Shown here piece after piece: positions 44,146 to 53,086 of a stretch of DNA of 64,000 nt (positions are counted from its first letter, which is position 1; every line of letters begins with the position of its first letter). The DNA lies in assembly GCF_900637955.1 (NCBI RefSeq), contig NZ_LR134476.1, forward strand, positions 1,922,001-1,986,000, in the 5' to 3' direction. The notes beneath the pieces are model-generated. The model was not told where the DNA came from. It saw only the letters and a program-made list of their open reading frames with translations, and ran no database searches. This stretch comes from Trueperella bialowiezensis. Lineage in GTDB: Bacteria; Actinomycetota; Actinomycetes; Actinomycetales; Actinomycetaceae. The translations under genes and the position numbers were made by a program.

Positions 44146-45158
44146 AGGGCACGCACCTCCGCAAAAATCCCCTGCTGAGCAAACGTACGCAACGCGGGCT
44201 CGACGTCGTCGTGTGCCACGGCCAACGCTAGGCGGCCCACTTGCATTTGGCCCACCGATTCGAACGTGCCAGCCGAGATGTCCGCGCCGAGCTGGGCCAC
44301 CAGATCCATGACAGCCGATCCGGTGGGAATCCCCGGGCTGGACGTGAAGTAGATGTCGATAATCGAGTTGTCTCCAACGGCGTGTGGATCGACGTCGGGA
44401 AGCGGGATGAGCTTCTTCGCAAGCCGCGAGCTGGGCTCGGCGAGCGTCTTTTCGATCGACCCCGTTTCAACAATATTGCCTGTTTCTAACAGGGTGGCCG
44501 ACGTACAAATCTTGCGTACCACAGACATTTCGTGGGTAATAACGAGGATCGTCACCCCGAGTTGATCGCGGATGTCTTTTAGTAGACCGAGGATCTGATC
44601 GGTGGTCTCCATGTCGAGTGCCGATGTTGGTTCGTCAGCAAGGACGACCGCCGGATTAGCCGCTAACGCGCGCGCAATGCCAACGCGCTGGCGCTGCCCG
44701 CCCGAGAGCTGTGCCGGATAGGAGGCACCCCGATCGCCAAGCCCCACAAGTTCAAGTAGCTGGGCCACCCGTTCCTTGCGTTCAGCTTTTGGCATGCCAG
44801 ATACTTTGAGCGGGTAGTCAATGTTGTCCCATGCCGTGCGCGCTTCGAAGAGGTTCGCGCCCTGGAAGACCATTCCAATACGACGCCGTGCGGCACGCAA
44901 CTGGGATTCGGTGAGCGTTGTGAGATCTTCGCCGTCGACGAGGATGGATCCCGACGTCGGGCGCTCCAGGGCCGTCAAACACCGGATGAGCGTAGATTTA
45001 CCGGCACCGGATTCGCCTACGATTCCGTGGATGTCCCTATCTGGAATAGACAGCGTGAGATTATTGAGCGCGACGACGGGATCGTTGCCCTTACGTGGGT
45101 AGACCTTCGTCACCCCGCGCAATTCGATCATCTGTGCCGCCTTCGCCGCCGTCGTCAT
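44142..45158 (-). CDS. metN: Methionine ABC transporter ATP-binding protein
   Basis: 338 residues from ATG 45158 (ATG 45131, just before IELRGVTKVY, is also possible; the longer open frame to 45263 has no family likeness in its first 35 residues). Walker A GESGAGKST, signature LSGGQRQRVGIARAL, Walker B VVLADEPTSALD, and a C-terminal NIL domain (about 265-338) that senses methionine and inhibits transport. No SAM riboswitch is recognised in the upstream region. Confidence 0.94.
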   Translation of the reverse strand: MTTAAKAAQMIELRGVTKVYPRKGNDPVVALNNLTLSIPDRDIHGIVGESGAGKSTLIRCLTALERPTSGSILVDGEDLTTLTESQLRAARRRIGMVFQGANLFEARTAWDNIDYPLKVSGMPKAERKERVAQLLELVGLGDRGASYPAQLSGGQRQRVGIARALAANPAVVLADEPTSALDMETTDQILGLLKDIRDQLGVTILVITHEMSVVRKICTSATLLETGNIVETGSIEKTLAEPSSRLAKKLIPLPDVDPHAVGDNSIIDIYFTSSPGIPTGSAVMDLVAQLGADISAGTFESVGQMQVGRLALAVAHDDVEPALRTFAQQGIFAEVRAL

Positions 45159-45270
45159 GAAAACCCTAACTGGATGAAGACAAGTTAACACCGCGCGCGA
45201 TAAGGGTTGCAAATTAATCTCACGGGCTGTGCCCAAGATGACGAAGCAACACCCATTGGACATGAAACCC

Positions 45271-45342
45271 GCCAGTGTACTGGCAATTTATGGAAACTTG
45301 CAAATTATTTTCATCTTCCTGTATAGACTGGCTGAGACAGTC
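45271..45342 (+). promoter_or_regulatory. Control region between metN and the GH3 gene
   Basis: A perfect 14-bp palindrome GCCAGTGTACTGGC (45271-45284), a promoter-like pair TTGCAA (45298-45303) and TATAGA (45322-45327) with an 18-base spacer, and an inverted repeat GACTG-N7-CAGTC (45326-45342) overlapping the -10 end. The promoter points to the GH3 gene. The two palindromes are candidate operators for that gene or for divergent metN. Confidence 0.5.
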
Positions 45343-45365
45343 AATTACCCAGAGAGAGGTATGCA

Positions 45366-47465
45366 ATGGAGCAACCAAAGCTCGAAACTCGAGTGAAAAA
45401 CATCATTGAGGTTGACGGCCTGAAGTTCAAGGACTTGAACGGCAATGGCAAACTCGACCCCTACGAGGACTGGCGCCTGCCCTACGAAGAGCGTGCGAAG
45501 GATCTTGTGTCCAAGATGAACTTGGACGAAAAGGTCGGCAACATGCTCATTAACACGCGCCGCACCGGCTACAACACGCCAGAAGGCGGCGAAACCTCGC
45601 ACGATGGCATCATCGATGAGGAAGTGATCGAGCAGGGCGCCACCATCTTCGCCATGCGCAAGGTGTGGGGCACTACCTACACGATCGAAGATCTCCACAT
45701 CCGCCACTTCATTTTGCGTGACAATTTCTCGCCCACCGAACTCGCCCGGTGGAACAACAAGCTCAATGAAATTGCGGAAGGCACCCGCCTCGGTATTCCG
45801 ACGATCACCACGTCGAATCCGCGTAACGACAACGGCGAATTCGTGTTCGGCATGAACGATGCCATGGGCGTGTTCTCCACGTTCCCGGCCACAATGGGCC
45901 TGGCGGCCGCGGTGCTCGGCGAAAAGGCGCTCGGCAAGGACGGCCAGCTGTTCACCGACTACGCCGAAGCCGCCCGCATCGAGTGGAAGGCAGCAGGTAT
46001 CCGTAAGGGATACATGTACATGGCCGACGTCATGACCGATCCGCGCTGGCAGCGTACCTATGGCACGTTCGGTGAGAGCCCGGACCTCATCGTTGACGCG
46101 ATGGAACGCATCGTCCAGGGCTTCCAGGGCGATGAGCTCGGCCCGGATTCGATCGCGCTGACCACGAAGCACTACCCGGGCGGCGGCCCGCGTGAAAACG
46201 GCTTCGATCCGCACTACGTGGAAGGTAAGTGGAACGTCTACGCTACGCCTGGTTCGCTGGAGAAGTACCACATGCCTGGCTTCAAGGCTGCGATCAAGTC
46301 TGCCTCGATGATGCCGTACTACTCGGCCCCGTCGATCGAGAAGTCGGTGGTACAGAAGCTTGACGGCATCGACGTCCCCTTCGAAGAGGTCGGCTTCACC
46401 TTCAACTGGTACCTCATTGAAGAGGTGCTGCGTAAGCGCATGGGCTACAAGGGCTACATCAACTCCGATTCCGGTGTGACCGACAACATGTGCTGGGGCG
46501 TGGAGGATCTCGATCGTCCTGGCCGTTTCGCGAAGGCAGTCAACGCGGGAACCGACCTGATTGCTGACACGAACAATGTTGAGGATCTGAAGGAAGCAGT
46601 CGAGCGCGGCATGATTTCCATGGAGCGTATCGACGAGGCGAACTTCCGCCTGCTCATGGAGATGTTCCAGCTCGGCCTGTTCGATGACCAAACCTACGTG
46701 GACGCCGAGGCAGCCGACGATATCGTTGCCAACTCCCCGGGTTGGGAGATCGCTAAGGACGTGCACCGCAAGTCCGTTGTTCTCATGAAGAACTCGAACA
46801 AGACTCTGCCGCTTGCCGATGGCACGAAGGTGTACGTCCAGATGTGGCACAAGAAGCCAGAAGTCTCCGAGCAGAAGACCGCCGAGGCGCGCGAGCAGAT
46901 CGGTTCTGTTGACGGCCTCGTCGTTGTTGACAAGCCTGAAGACGCCGAAGCGCTCATCCTCATGGTCGATCCGCAGTCGGGTGACTACTTCAACGCCACC
47001 CCGGGTCTGCTTGAGCTCACGATTTGTGAGAACAAGCCGCTCAAGGCAGTCGACGGCACGCCGTACACCGAGACCACCGTGTCGGGTGCTGAGGAGTTCC
47101 GCCAGATGGCACGCGATGGTCGCGAACGCGGCCAGAAGGTCATCATCTCGGTCAACTACTCGCTGGCGTGGATTATCGACGACGTCGAACCGCTCGCTGA
47201 CGCGCTGATCGGCTCGTTCCACTCGTTCTTCGACGCCCAGGGCGAAGTGATCGCCGGCAAGTTCAAGCCGCAAGGCAAGCTGCCGATCACGCCTCCGGGA
47301 ACCGAAGCAGCCATCGCGGTTGACGAGAACGGCGTGTGCGTCTCCCCGAACGACGTTCCGGGCTACGACAAGCAGCAGTACATGCCAGAAGGCCTCGACT
47401 ACGCCTGGACGGACTCGGACGGCAACGTCTACAAGCTCGGCCACGGCCTGACCTACGAGGACTAA
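45366..47465 (+). CDS. Glycoside hydrolase family 3 protein (beta-glucosidase-like)
   Basis: 699 residues, no signal peptide, so it acts in the cytoplasm. The (beta/alpha)8 domain carries the KHYPGGG block (TTKHYPGGGPREN) and the nucleophile aspartate in GYINSDSGVTDNM; the C-terminal sandwich domain holds HRKSVVLMKNSNKTLPL. The N-terminus has an EF-hand-like loop (DLNGNGKLDPYEDW). Retaining hydrolysis of a beta-glycoside is the family reaction; the substrate is not evident. The very long minus-strand frame over this gene is a shadow of its codon bias. Confidence 0.9.
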   Translation: MEQPKLETRVKNIIEVDGLKFKDLNGNGKLDPYEDWRLPYEERAKDLVSKMNLDEKVGNMLINTRRTGYNTPEGGETSHDGIIDEEVIEQGATIFAMRKVWGTTYTIEDLHIRHFILRDNFSPTELARWNNKLNEIAEGTRLGIPTITTSNPRNDNGEFVFGMNDAMGVFSTFPATMGLAAAVLGEKALGKDGQLFTDYAEAARIEWKAAGIRKGYMYMADVMTDPRWQRTYGTFGESPDLIVDAMERIVQGFQGDELGPDSIALTTKHYPGGGPRENGFDPHYVEGKWNVYATPGSLEKYHMPGFKAAIKSASMMPYYSAPSIEKSVVQKLDGIDVPFEEVGFTFNWYLIEEVLRKRMGYKGYINSDSGVTDNMCWGVEDLDRPGRFAKAVNAGTDLIADTNNVEDLKEAVERGMISMERIDEANFRLLMEMFQLGLFDDQTYVDAEAADDIVANSPGWEIAKDVHRKSVVLMKNSNKTLPLADGTKVYVQMWHKKPEVSEQKTAEAREQIGSVDGLVVVDKPEDAEALILMVDPQSGDYFNATPGLLELTICENKPLKAVDGTPYTETTVSGAEEFRQMARDGRERGQKVIISVNYSLAWIIDDVEPLADALIGSFHSFFDAQGEVIAGKFKPQGKLPITPPGTEAAIAVDENGVCVSPNDVPGYDKQQYMPEGLDYAWTDSDGNVYKLGHGLTYED

Positions 47466-47523
47466 CGCCTGCAGCTGAGCAAACCCGCTAATTCGGGGGA
47501 GCTCGGCTAGAAGGGTCATCTCA

Positions 47524-47564
47524 GCGCCGGTGGGCGGATTGATTCCGCCCACCGGCGCAATTTT
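47524..47564 (+). terminator. Rho-independent terminator after the GH3 gene
   Basis: A 14-bp perfect stem (GCGCCGGTGGGCGG at 47524-47537 against 47545-47558), seven-base loop, then AATTTT. Confidence 0.9.
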
Positions 47565-47596
47565 GCGTTCACGGTTGAGAGTCTTAGATTCAAGGC

Positions 47597-48334
47597 ATGA
47601 ATTCGAGAATTGTGGCCGGCTTACGTGACTCGGTTGCAGTCGGGCTAGGTTACATCCCGCTTGGCATGGGAATGGGAATGCTGCTCACCGGTTCCGGACT
47701 GGACTGGTGGTGGGCAACCGTGTTCGCCGTCGTCATGTACGGCGGCTCAATGCAATACCTCGTGGTGCCAATGATCGTGGCACGCGAACCAATTGCTGCG
47801 ATCGCGTTAGCCACCTTGCTCATCCAATTCCGGCACGTTTTTTATGGAATCTCGTTTCCGTTGGATCTGGTCAAACCGAAGCTGGCGAAGCTGTATTCGA
47901 TCCACGCGATCACTGACGAGGTGTACGCTCTCATTTCTGCGATCCCACGCCGTGAGCTCAGCGGACAACGCATTATTGCCGCGCAAGTTGCCTGCCATTC
48001 GTGGTGGATCACCGGCTGTACACTGGGCGCTTTCGTGGGCTTGGCACTGCCGCTCGATCCGCGGGTGCTCAACTTCGTCATGACAGCACTTTTTATTGTG
48101 TTAATGATCGAGTCGATGGGCGAGAAGATCCGGATGGAATTCGTGCTTGCATGTGTGGTGGCCGCCGTCGCGTTGCTCGCCCCAGCTGATCTCTATCTGC
48201 CGATTGCGCTCAGCGCGTTCACGGCAATGCTCGTGGTATCGGCTCGCTTTGCACCCGCTGTGCCGCCTGCGTCCGGCACGGACGAACCGCGGATAGCTAA
48301 CGGGTCAGGTGCCGGGGAAGGAGCACGGGCATGA
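47597..48334 (+). CDS. azlC: AzlC family branched-chain amino acid exporter, large subunit
   Basis: 245 residues. The N-terminal text GLRDSVAVGLGYIPLGMGMG and YGGSMQYLVVPM, FRHVFYGIS are typical of AzlC. About seven membrane helices, ending in a Pro/Gly/Ala-rich tail. Overlaps azlD by four bases, so the two are translationally coupled as in the known AzlCD pair. Confidence 0.92.
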   Translation: MNSRIVAGLRDSVAVGLGYIPLGMGMGMLLTGSGLDWWWATVFAVVMYGGSMQYLVVPMIVAREPIAAIALATLLIQFRHVFYGISFPLDLVKPKLAKLYSIHAITDEVYALISAIPRRELSGQRIIAAQVACHSWWITGCTLGAFVGLALPLDPRVLNFVMTALFIVLMIESMGEKIRMEFVLACVVAAVALLAPADLYLPIALSAFTAMLVVSARFAPAVPPASGTDEPRIANGSGAGEGARA

Positions 48335-48645
48335 CCTACATTCTTACAGTCACGGTGACCGTCTGGGCGATCACCTACGGACTGCGCGCCGCTCCGTTCG
48401 TTTTCTTAGCCAAGGTACGCGACTCGCAAACCCTTGCCTACCTTGGCCGCACCATGCCCGCCGGGGTCATGGCAATCCTCGTCGTGTTTTCGCTGCGTGA
48501 TATCACCTTTGCGAGCGCCGAATCATGGGTGCCAGCGGCAGTTGGCGTCGTTGCTACGTGCTGCCTACATCTTGCGTTTCGGAAAGTACTCGTGTCCTTG
48601 CTAGGTGGAACGGGCGCTTTTGCGCTCGCGCTTGCCATGTTTTAA
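48331..48645 (+). CDS. azlD: AzlD family branched-chain amino acid transport protein, small subunit
   Basis: 104 residues with three to four helices; begins YILTVTVTVWAITYGLRAAP, with LGRTMPAGVMAILVVF as the AzlD block. Partner of AzlC. Its last four bases overlap the end of the convergent tdk gene. Confidence 0.9.
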   Translation: MTYILTVTVTVWAITYGLRAAPFVFLAKVRDSQTLAYLGRTMPAGVMAILVVFSLRDITFASAESWVPAAVGVVATCCLHLAFRKVLVSLLGGTGAFALALAMF

Positions 48646-49271
48646 CGCTCGTAGTTAGCGCCTTCGATGGGGCCGACGAGCTTGAGGAAACACTGCCCGC
48701 ACAGTGCCACGTACTCGACGTTGTCCTGGTTATCAATACTCACTTGATCGCCGTGGAGCACGAAACGGTCATCAACCTTACGGGCATTAAAGTTGGCTTT
48801 GCGCCGGCACCCAGCTCCGCACATCGTCTTCAATTCTTCAAGCGTGTGTGCGGTTTCGAGTAGCCTGGCCGAACCCGGGAACACATGGGTGAGGAAATCT
48901 GTGCGCAGCCCATAACACAACACTGGGACGTCGAGTGTTAGTGCCACAAGTAAAAGCTGGTCGACTTGACGTGCGGTGAGGAACTGCGCTTCATCCACGA
49001 GCACGCCCCCGATGGTTGACCCGGCGTTGGCTGCCACCCACCTGCTGGTGATGTCATAGAGGTCGTCGTCGGGCTGGGCCAGATGATCGGCAAGCCGTTC
49101 AATACCAAGCCGTGTGCTCAGCGCACCGCCCGCTTTCGAATCAAGAGCCGGCTTGACGATGAACACCTTCTGTTCAGACTCTTCGAAATTGTGTGCCGCC
49201 ATGAGAAGCCCAGCAGTTTTGCCGGAGTTCATCGTGCCGTATCGAAAGTAGAGTTTTGCCACCGAGCTCAA
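48642..49271 (-). CDS. tdk: Thymidine kinase
   Basis: Phosphorylates thymidine in nucleoside salvage. 209 residues, type-II family: P-loop YGTMNSGKTAGLL, the catalytic Glu in GVLVDEAQFLTARQVDQL, lasso residues, and zinc-ligand cysteines in CGAGCRRKANF and ALCGQCF. Located near a purine nucleoside phosphorylase gene, another salvage function. Confidence 0.95.
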   Translation of the reverse strand: MSSVAKLYFRYGTMNSGKTAGLLMAAHNFEESEQKVFIVKPALDSKAGGALSTRLGIERLADHLAQPDDDLYDITSRWVAANAGSTIGGVLVDEAQFLTARQVDQLLLVALTLDVPVLCYGLRTDFLTHVFPGSARLLETAHTLEELKTMCGAGCRRKANFNARKVDDRFVLHGDQVSIDNQDNVEYVALCGQCFLKLVGPIEGANYER

Positions 49272-49594
49272 CCTTTCAGCCCATAGGTAAGAGGAACGTC
49301 AAAAAGTAAGCATATCGGGGCGGGCATATTTTTGTCGGACGTGCATGGAAACCTAGGGGTATGAACATCGACGTGGAAACAAAGGAACGGTATCCGTGGC
49401 GGGTGCCGAAGATGGGGTGGATTTTGACAACCGCATGGCCGCCGGCATGTCCGGTTGACATGCTGATGCCACACCATCAGCTACCCCTTGTCCGTGGTCC
49501 TGCGCCGGCAATATGGGCAGGAAGCTGGCCTGGACGCGCCGCGCGCCCGGAGGGTTAACTCCGGGCGCGCATGCTGGCCTGTGGCAACCGCCCG
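49272..49594. other. Gap between tdk and deoD with a strong hairpin
   Basis: Holds GCGCGCCCGGAG (49541-49552) facing its exact complement (49559-49570) over a six-base loop, a 12-bp hairpin directly behind the deoD stop; there is no T run. A 65-codon plus-strand frame (49361-49558, Trp/Pro-rich) ends inside the hairpin; its gene status is doubtful. Confidence 0.5.
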
Positions 49595-50302
49595 CTACGA
49601 CAGGGCAGCAGCCACTGCGAGCTTGAGCGCCTTTTGGAAATTGGTCTCGCGTTCTTCGGCCGTCATGTCTACAGAATCCACCGTGAGGTGATCGGACACA
49701 GTCAACACGGCAAGAGCCTGCTTGCCGTGGCGTGCGGCCAGCCCGTAGAGAGCACCGGCTTCCATTTCTGCACCAGCGGTTCCCACACGTGCAGCAGCCT
49801 CATCTACCTCGCGTGGCACGTCATAGAACCGATCCCGCGAAATGACGGGAGCGACGACGACGCCCGGATCACCCTCAGCTGCTTCCCAAGCCGCCTGCAC
49901 AAGGTTGTGCGAGGCCACTGCAGAGAAGTGGGTTTCTGGGATCAGGTGTGTGTTGATCACGCCTTCGTAGTGCGCGCCGTTAGCGATAACGACGTCGCCG
50001 ATCTTCACCACGTCAGACAGCCCGCCGCACGTACCGACGCGAATTACTCGCTCGACGTCGAACTCGGTAAACAGCTCCGTCACGTAAATCGCGAGCGAGG
50101 GCTGGCCCATGCCGGAGGCCATGATGGACAGCGGCTTGCCGTCCACCTCGCCTGTGAATGCCTTAATGCCGCGCACATCCGACACGACTTTCGCGTCTGG
50201 CATGAGGAGGTTAGCCATGCGCTCGGCCCGCTTGGGATCACCGGGCATGAGGACTGCGGGAGCGAAATCGCCCTTCTCAGCGTTGATGTGTGGTGTTGCC
50301 AT
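49595..50302 (-). CDS. deoD: Purine nucleoside phosphorylase, DeoD type
   Basis: Phosphorolysis of purine nucleosides to base and ribose-1-phosphate. 235 residues: TPHINAEKGDFAPAVLMPGD with the phosphate-binding MPGDPKRAE, GTCGGL, and the nucleoside-binding AGAEMEAGALY and VSDHLTV. Family length 235-240. Confidence 0.94.
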   Translation of the reverse strand: MATPHINAEKGDFAPAVLMPGDPKRAERMANLLMPDAKVVSDVRGIKAFTGEVDGKPLSIMASGMGQPSLAIYVTELFTEFDVERVIRVGTCGGLSDVVKIGDVVIANGAHYEGVINTHLIPETHFSAVASHNLVQAAWEAAEGDPGVVVAPVISRDRFYDVPREVDEAAARVGTAGAEMEAGALYGLAARHGKQALAVLTVSDHLTVDSVDMTAEERETNFQKALKLAVAAALS

Positions 50303-50347
50303 GTTAACTCCGTAATCGTAGGGATCAGCTGCCCAATATTATTGCCC

Positions 50348-50369
50348 AAAAACCTCTGCGGTGCAGGGG
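50348..50369 (-). terminator. Rho-independent terminator after the AI-2E family gene
   Basis: CCTCTGC (50353-50359) pairs with GCAGGGG (50363-50369) over a three-base loop; on the minus strand five T follow. Confidence 0.75.
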
Positions 50370-50378
50370 CCGAAAGGC

Positions 50379-51680
50379 TTAGCTCTCCTCGTCCGCTGCG
50401 GTGACGGGTTCCGCGGCGGTTTTCTTGTTCTTGCGCGCCGCGCGTCGTTCGGCCGGAGTCAAATGCTGAGCGACCTTCTCGTCAAAGCGCTCCCAGTGCT
50501 GTTTGTTGAAATACTCAAATTCGCGTGGCGGCCCGCCCGGGCGGTCTTCCATCCGGTCAAGATAGGGATAGGTGTCGTGGCCTTGGAAGTACAGGATTGC
50601 CGTGTTGATCGCGGCGGCAAGCGGCACCCCAAACAGCGCGCCGAAAATACCGGCCACTGCCGAACCACCCGTGACGATGATGACGATGGCCAGCGCGTGC
50701 ATGTTCAGCGCGTTGCCTTGTAACACCGGTTGGAGAACGTTTCCTTCGATCTGCTGGACGAGGATCACGCCCGCAAGCATGAGCAAAGCCATGCCGATGG
50801 ACTGGGTGTTGACCAGCACGATGACGACCGCGAGGAACCCGGAAAGGAACGCGCCCACGATCGGAATGAACGAGAAGAGGAAGACGACGACGCCGATCGG
50901 GAACGCCAACGAGAACGGCGTCTTGAGCAGCATGGCGACTGCGGCGATGCCCACGGCATCTACTGCGGCCACGATGGCCTGGGTGCGCGTGTAATTACCG
51001 ACCGTGACCCACGCACGGATGCCGGCCTCGTTGATGCGGGTCTGCTGCGAGTGCGGAGCAAGACGCACGAGCCAATGCCACAGGCGCCGGCCATCTTTGA
51101 GGAAAAAGAACAGTGAAAACAGGGTCAGAATGAGCCCGGTGAAGAACGAGGTCACAGTGGAACCGACCGCGGCCACACCACCCAGAATGGATGACGAGTT
51201 GTTCTTGATAGTCGTCTGAGCGCTTTCCCACGCGTCGTCGAGCGTGTTTTGCAGATCTGGGAACTGAGTAGTGACGACGTCGATGAGCGCGCCGATTCCT
51301 TTGGCCACCTGTTCCGTCAAGTCAGACAGGCCAGAGTAAATGCCAGTACCGGCGCCCACGAGCAAACCGACGATCAGGACGATGAGGCCGATGAGGGCAC
51401 ATGCTGCCGCGGCTGCTGGTGGCCAGTTCCACCGTGTGCGTAATTTAGCTGACAGCGGTTCGAGGATCACAGCCAGCAGAAGAGCGACCAGAAGCGCAAT
51501 GAGAATCGTGGAGAATTTAATAGCAACCCAGCCGATTGCAATCGCCACGATCGAAATGACGATAATTCGCCACGACCATCCTGCTGCTGTTGCGAGGCTT
51601 TGCGGTACTGGCGAGCGGCGATCGGTGGCGCAATCACTCGGCTCTGCGGTTGGAGTGAGCTCGGTACTGTTATCGTGCAT
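50379..51680 (-). CDS. AI-2E family transporter
   Basis: 433 residues from ATG 51680; the longer frame to 51830 adds 50 residues unlike the family. Eight membrane helices in the family layout: two N-terminal hairpins (VISIVAIAIGWVAIKFSTIL, IALLVALLLAVILEPL), a long central segment, and the C-terminal block TFSLAFPIG-type PFSLAFPIGVVVFLFSFIP and LVQQIEGNVLQPVLQG. Some family members export autoinducer-2, others are Na+/H+ antiporters; the substrate here is unknown. A charged Glu/Ala/Lys tail is cytoplasmic. Confidence 0.9.
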   Translation of the reverse strand: MHDNSTELTPTAEPSDCATDRRSPVPQSLATAAGWSWRIIVISIVAIAIGWVAIKFSTILIALLVALLLAVILEPLSAKLRTRWNWPPAAAAACALIGLIVLIVGLLVGAGTGIYSGLSDLTEQVAKGIGALIDVVTTQFPDLQNTLDDAWESAQTTIKNNSSSILGGVAAVGSTVTSFFTGLILTLFSLFFFLKDGRRLWHWLVRLAPHSQQTRINEAGIRAWVTVGNYTRTQAIVAAVDAVGIAAVAMLLKTPFSLAFPIGVVVFLFSFIPIVGAFLSGFLAVVIVLVNTQSIGMALLMLAGVILVQQIEGNVLQPVLQGNALNMHALAIVIIVTGGSAVAGIFGALFGVPLAAAINTAILYFQGHDTYPYLDRMEDRPGGPPREFEYFNKQHWERFDEKVAQHLTPAERRAARKNKKTAAEPVTAADEES

Positions 51681-51783
51681 AGGTGCAAGCTTATAGCACT
51701 GACCTGGTTTTAGACACGATTGGTTTTGTCGGCGTCGAGTGAGACAATATCGGTGACGTTGTATTCGAGGAAAAGGAATCCTT

Positions 51784-52305
51784 ATGTCTGAAAACAATAC
51801 GAACGGACAGTTCCAGCCGGAAGGCGCCAACCAGGCCGCGAGCGGCCAGTCAGCGCCGAACCAGCAGTATGGCCAGCAGGGTTACCAGCAGCCACAGCAG
51901 GGTTACGCTCAGCAGGGATACGCTCAGCAAGGCTACGGCCAGCAACAGTATGCTCAGCAAGGCTACGGCCAGCAGGGCTACGCCCAGGCATACGGTCAGC
52001 AGGCCTACCCTGCTCAGGGCGGCTTTGGCTCGCTGTTCTCGTTTGACTACTCGCGTTCGTTCGCTGCAGGTCTCGCGAAGATCATCCACATCGTGGCTAT
52101 TGTGGCCGCTGCTCTCATCGTCACCGCTAGCCTGTTCAATTTTATTGATTTGATCACGGCCAGCGAATACGTGCGCCCCGGTGGTCTGAGGATTTTCATT
52201 GAATTCATGAAGTTCCTCGCGGACATCGCCGTTGGCCTGTTCCTCGTGGGTGCAGCCCGACTCCTGGGTGAAGCTGCAGTGAACTCGGCACGTAAGGACG
52301 CCTAA
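51784..52305 (+). CDS. DUF4282-like membrane protein with Gln/Tyr/Gly repeat arm
   Basis: 173 residues. The first 80 are low-complexity: about ten [10 protein letters not shown]-type units with almost no charged residue, similar in composition to prion-like domains. The rest has [11 protein letters not shown] followed by two membrane helices ([39 protein letters not shown]), a layout typical of DUF4282 proteins. The arm should lie in the cytoplasm. Function unknown. It is followed by the HAD gene after seven bases. Confidence 0.8.
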   Translation: MSENNTNGQFQPEGANQAASGQSAPNQQYGQQGYQQPQQGYAQQGYAQQGYGQQQYAQQGYGQQGYAQAYGQQAYPAQGGFGSLFSFDYSRSFAAGLAKIIHIVAIVAAALIVTASLFNFIDLITASEYVRPGGLRIFIEFMKFLADIAVGLFLVGAARLLGEAAVNSARKDA

Positions 52306-52312
52306 CAGATCC

Positions 52313-53086
52313 GTGACGTATCGACTTCTTGCTTTCGATCTTGACGACACGCTAGCCCCGTCGAAATCACCGTTACCACCGAGTATGGCGGTTACGCTTC
52401 GCGATCTTTTGGATATTCGCGAGGTGTGCGTGATTTCTGGAGGGAACTTTGAGCAGTTCCGAAGCCAGTTGCTTGCTGGTCTAGGCGCGGATACCGCCCA
52501 GCTCGGGCGCTTACACCTCATGCCGACCTGCGGAACCAGGTATATGAGGCACGATGGCGCGGACTGGGTGCCCGTGTACGTTCGGGACCTCACGCAAAGT
52601 GAGCGAGACGAAGCGATGCGGGTCGTCGAAGAAGAAGCCAAGAACCTAGGCCTGTGGGAGGCCGAGCCGTGGGGGCACATCATTGAGGATCGTGGATCTC
52701 AGATCACGTTCTCCGCGCTCGGCCAACAGGCACCCCTTGATGCTAAGAAGGCGTGGGATCCGAGCGGAGAAAAGAAGGAACGCTTGCGCGCGGCAGTTGC
52801 TGCCCGGCTTCCTGATCTCGAAGTCCGCTCGGGTGGTTCCACGTCCGTCGATATCACCCGTAAGGGAGTAGACAAGGCTTACGGCATCACCGAACTAGCA
52901 CAACAGACAGGCATCGATATCGGCCAGATGCTCTTTATCGGGGATCGTCTAGATCCAGGTGGTAACGACTACCCGGTCATTAAAACGGGAATTGACACTC
53001 ATGCGGTGTCCGGCTGGGAAGATACCGTCCAGTTCGTGGCAAATTTTGTAGAAAAGGCACACAACAGTGGCGAACACGTCCAATGA
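52313..53086 (+). CDS. HAD-superfamily (IIB) hydrolase, phosphomannomutase-like
   Basis: 257 residues from GTG 52313. Motif I FDLDDTLAPSK, motif II CVISGGN, and motif IV GDRLDPGGNDYPV; the cap contains SGGSTSVDITRKGVDKAYGI, close in pattern to eukaryotic-type phosphomannomutases (…GGNDxxI). A sugar-phosphate substrate is therefore plausible but unproved. The last 20 bases overlap the VKOR gene. Confidence 0.8.
   Translation: MTYRLLAFDLDDTLAPSKSPLPPSMAVTLRDLLDIREVCVISGGNFEQFRSQLLAGLGADTAQLGRLHLMPTCGTRYMRHDGADWVPVYVRDLTQSERDEAMRVVEEEAKNLGLWEAEPWGHIIEDRGSQITFSALGQQAPLDAKKAWDPSGEKKERLRAAVAARLPDLEVRSGGSTSVDITRKGVDKAYGITELAQQTGIDIGQMLFIGDRLDPGGNDYPVIKTGIDTHAVSGWEDTVQFVANFVEKAHNSGEHVQ

Noticed and set aside
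45159-45297. Possible SAM riboswitch before metN
   Set aside because: I could not find the conserved core of any SAM riboswitch class; only a short palindrome is present.
45345-47552. 735-codon open frame on the minus strand opposite the GH3 gene
   Set aside because: The plus-strand frame has the full GH3 motifs; the minus-strand product is His/Val/Arg-rich without any domain and arises from codon bias.
49361-49558. 65-codon plus-strand frame between tdk and deoD
   Set aside because: Trp/Pro-rich, weak start, and it runs into the hairpin behind deoD. Not supported as a gene.
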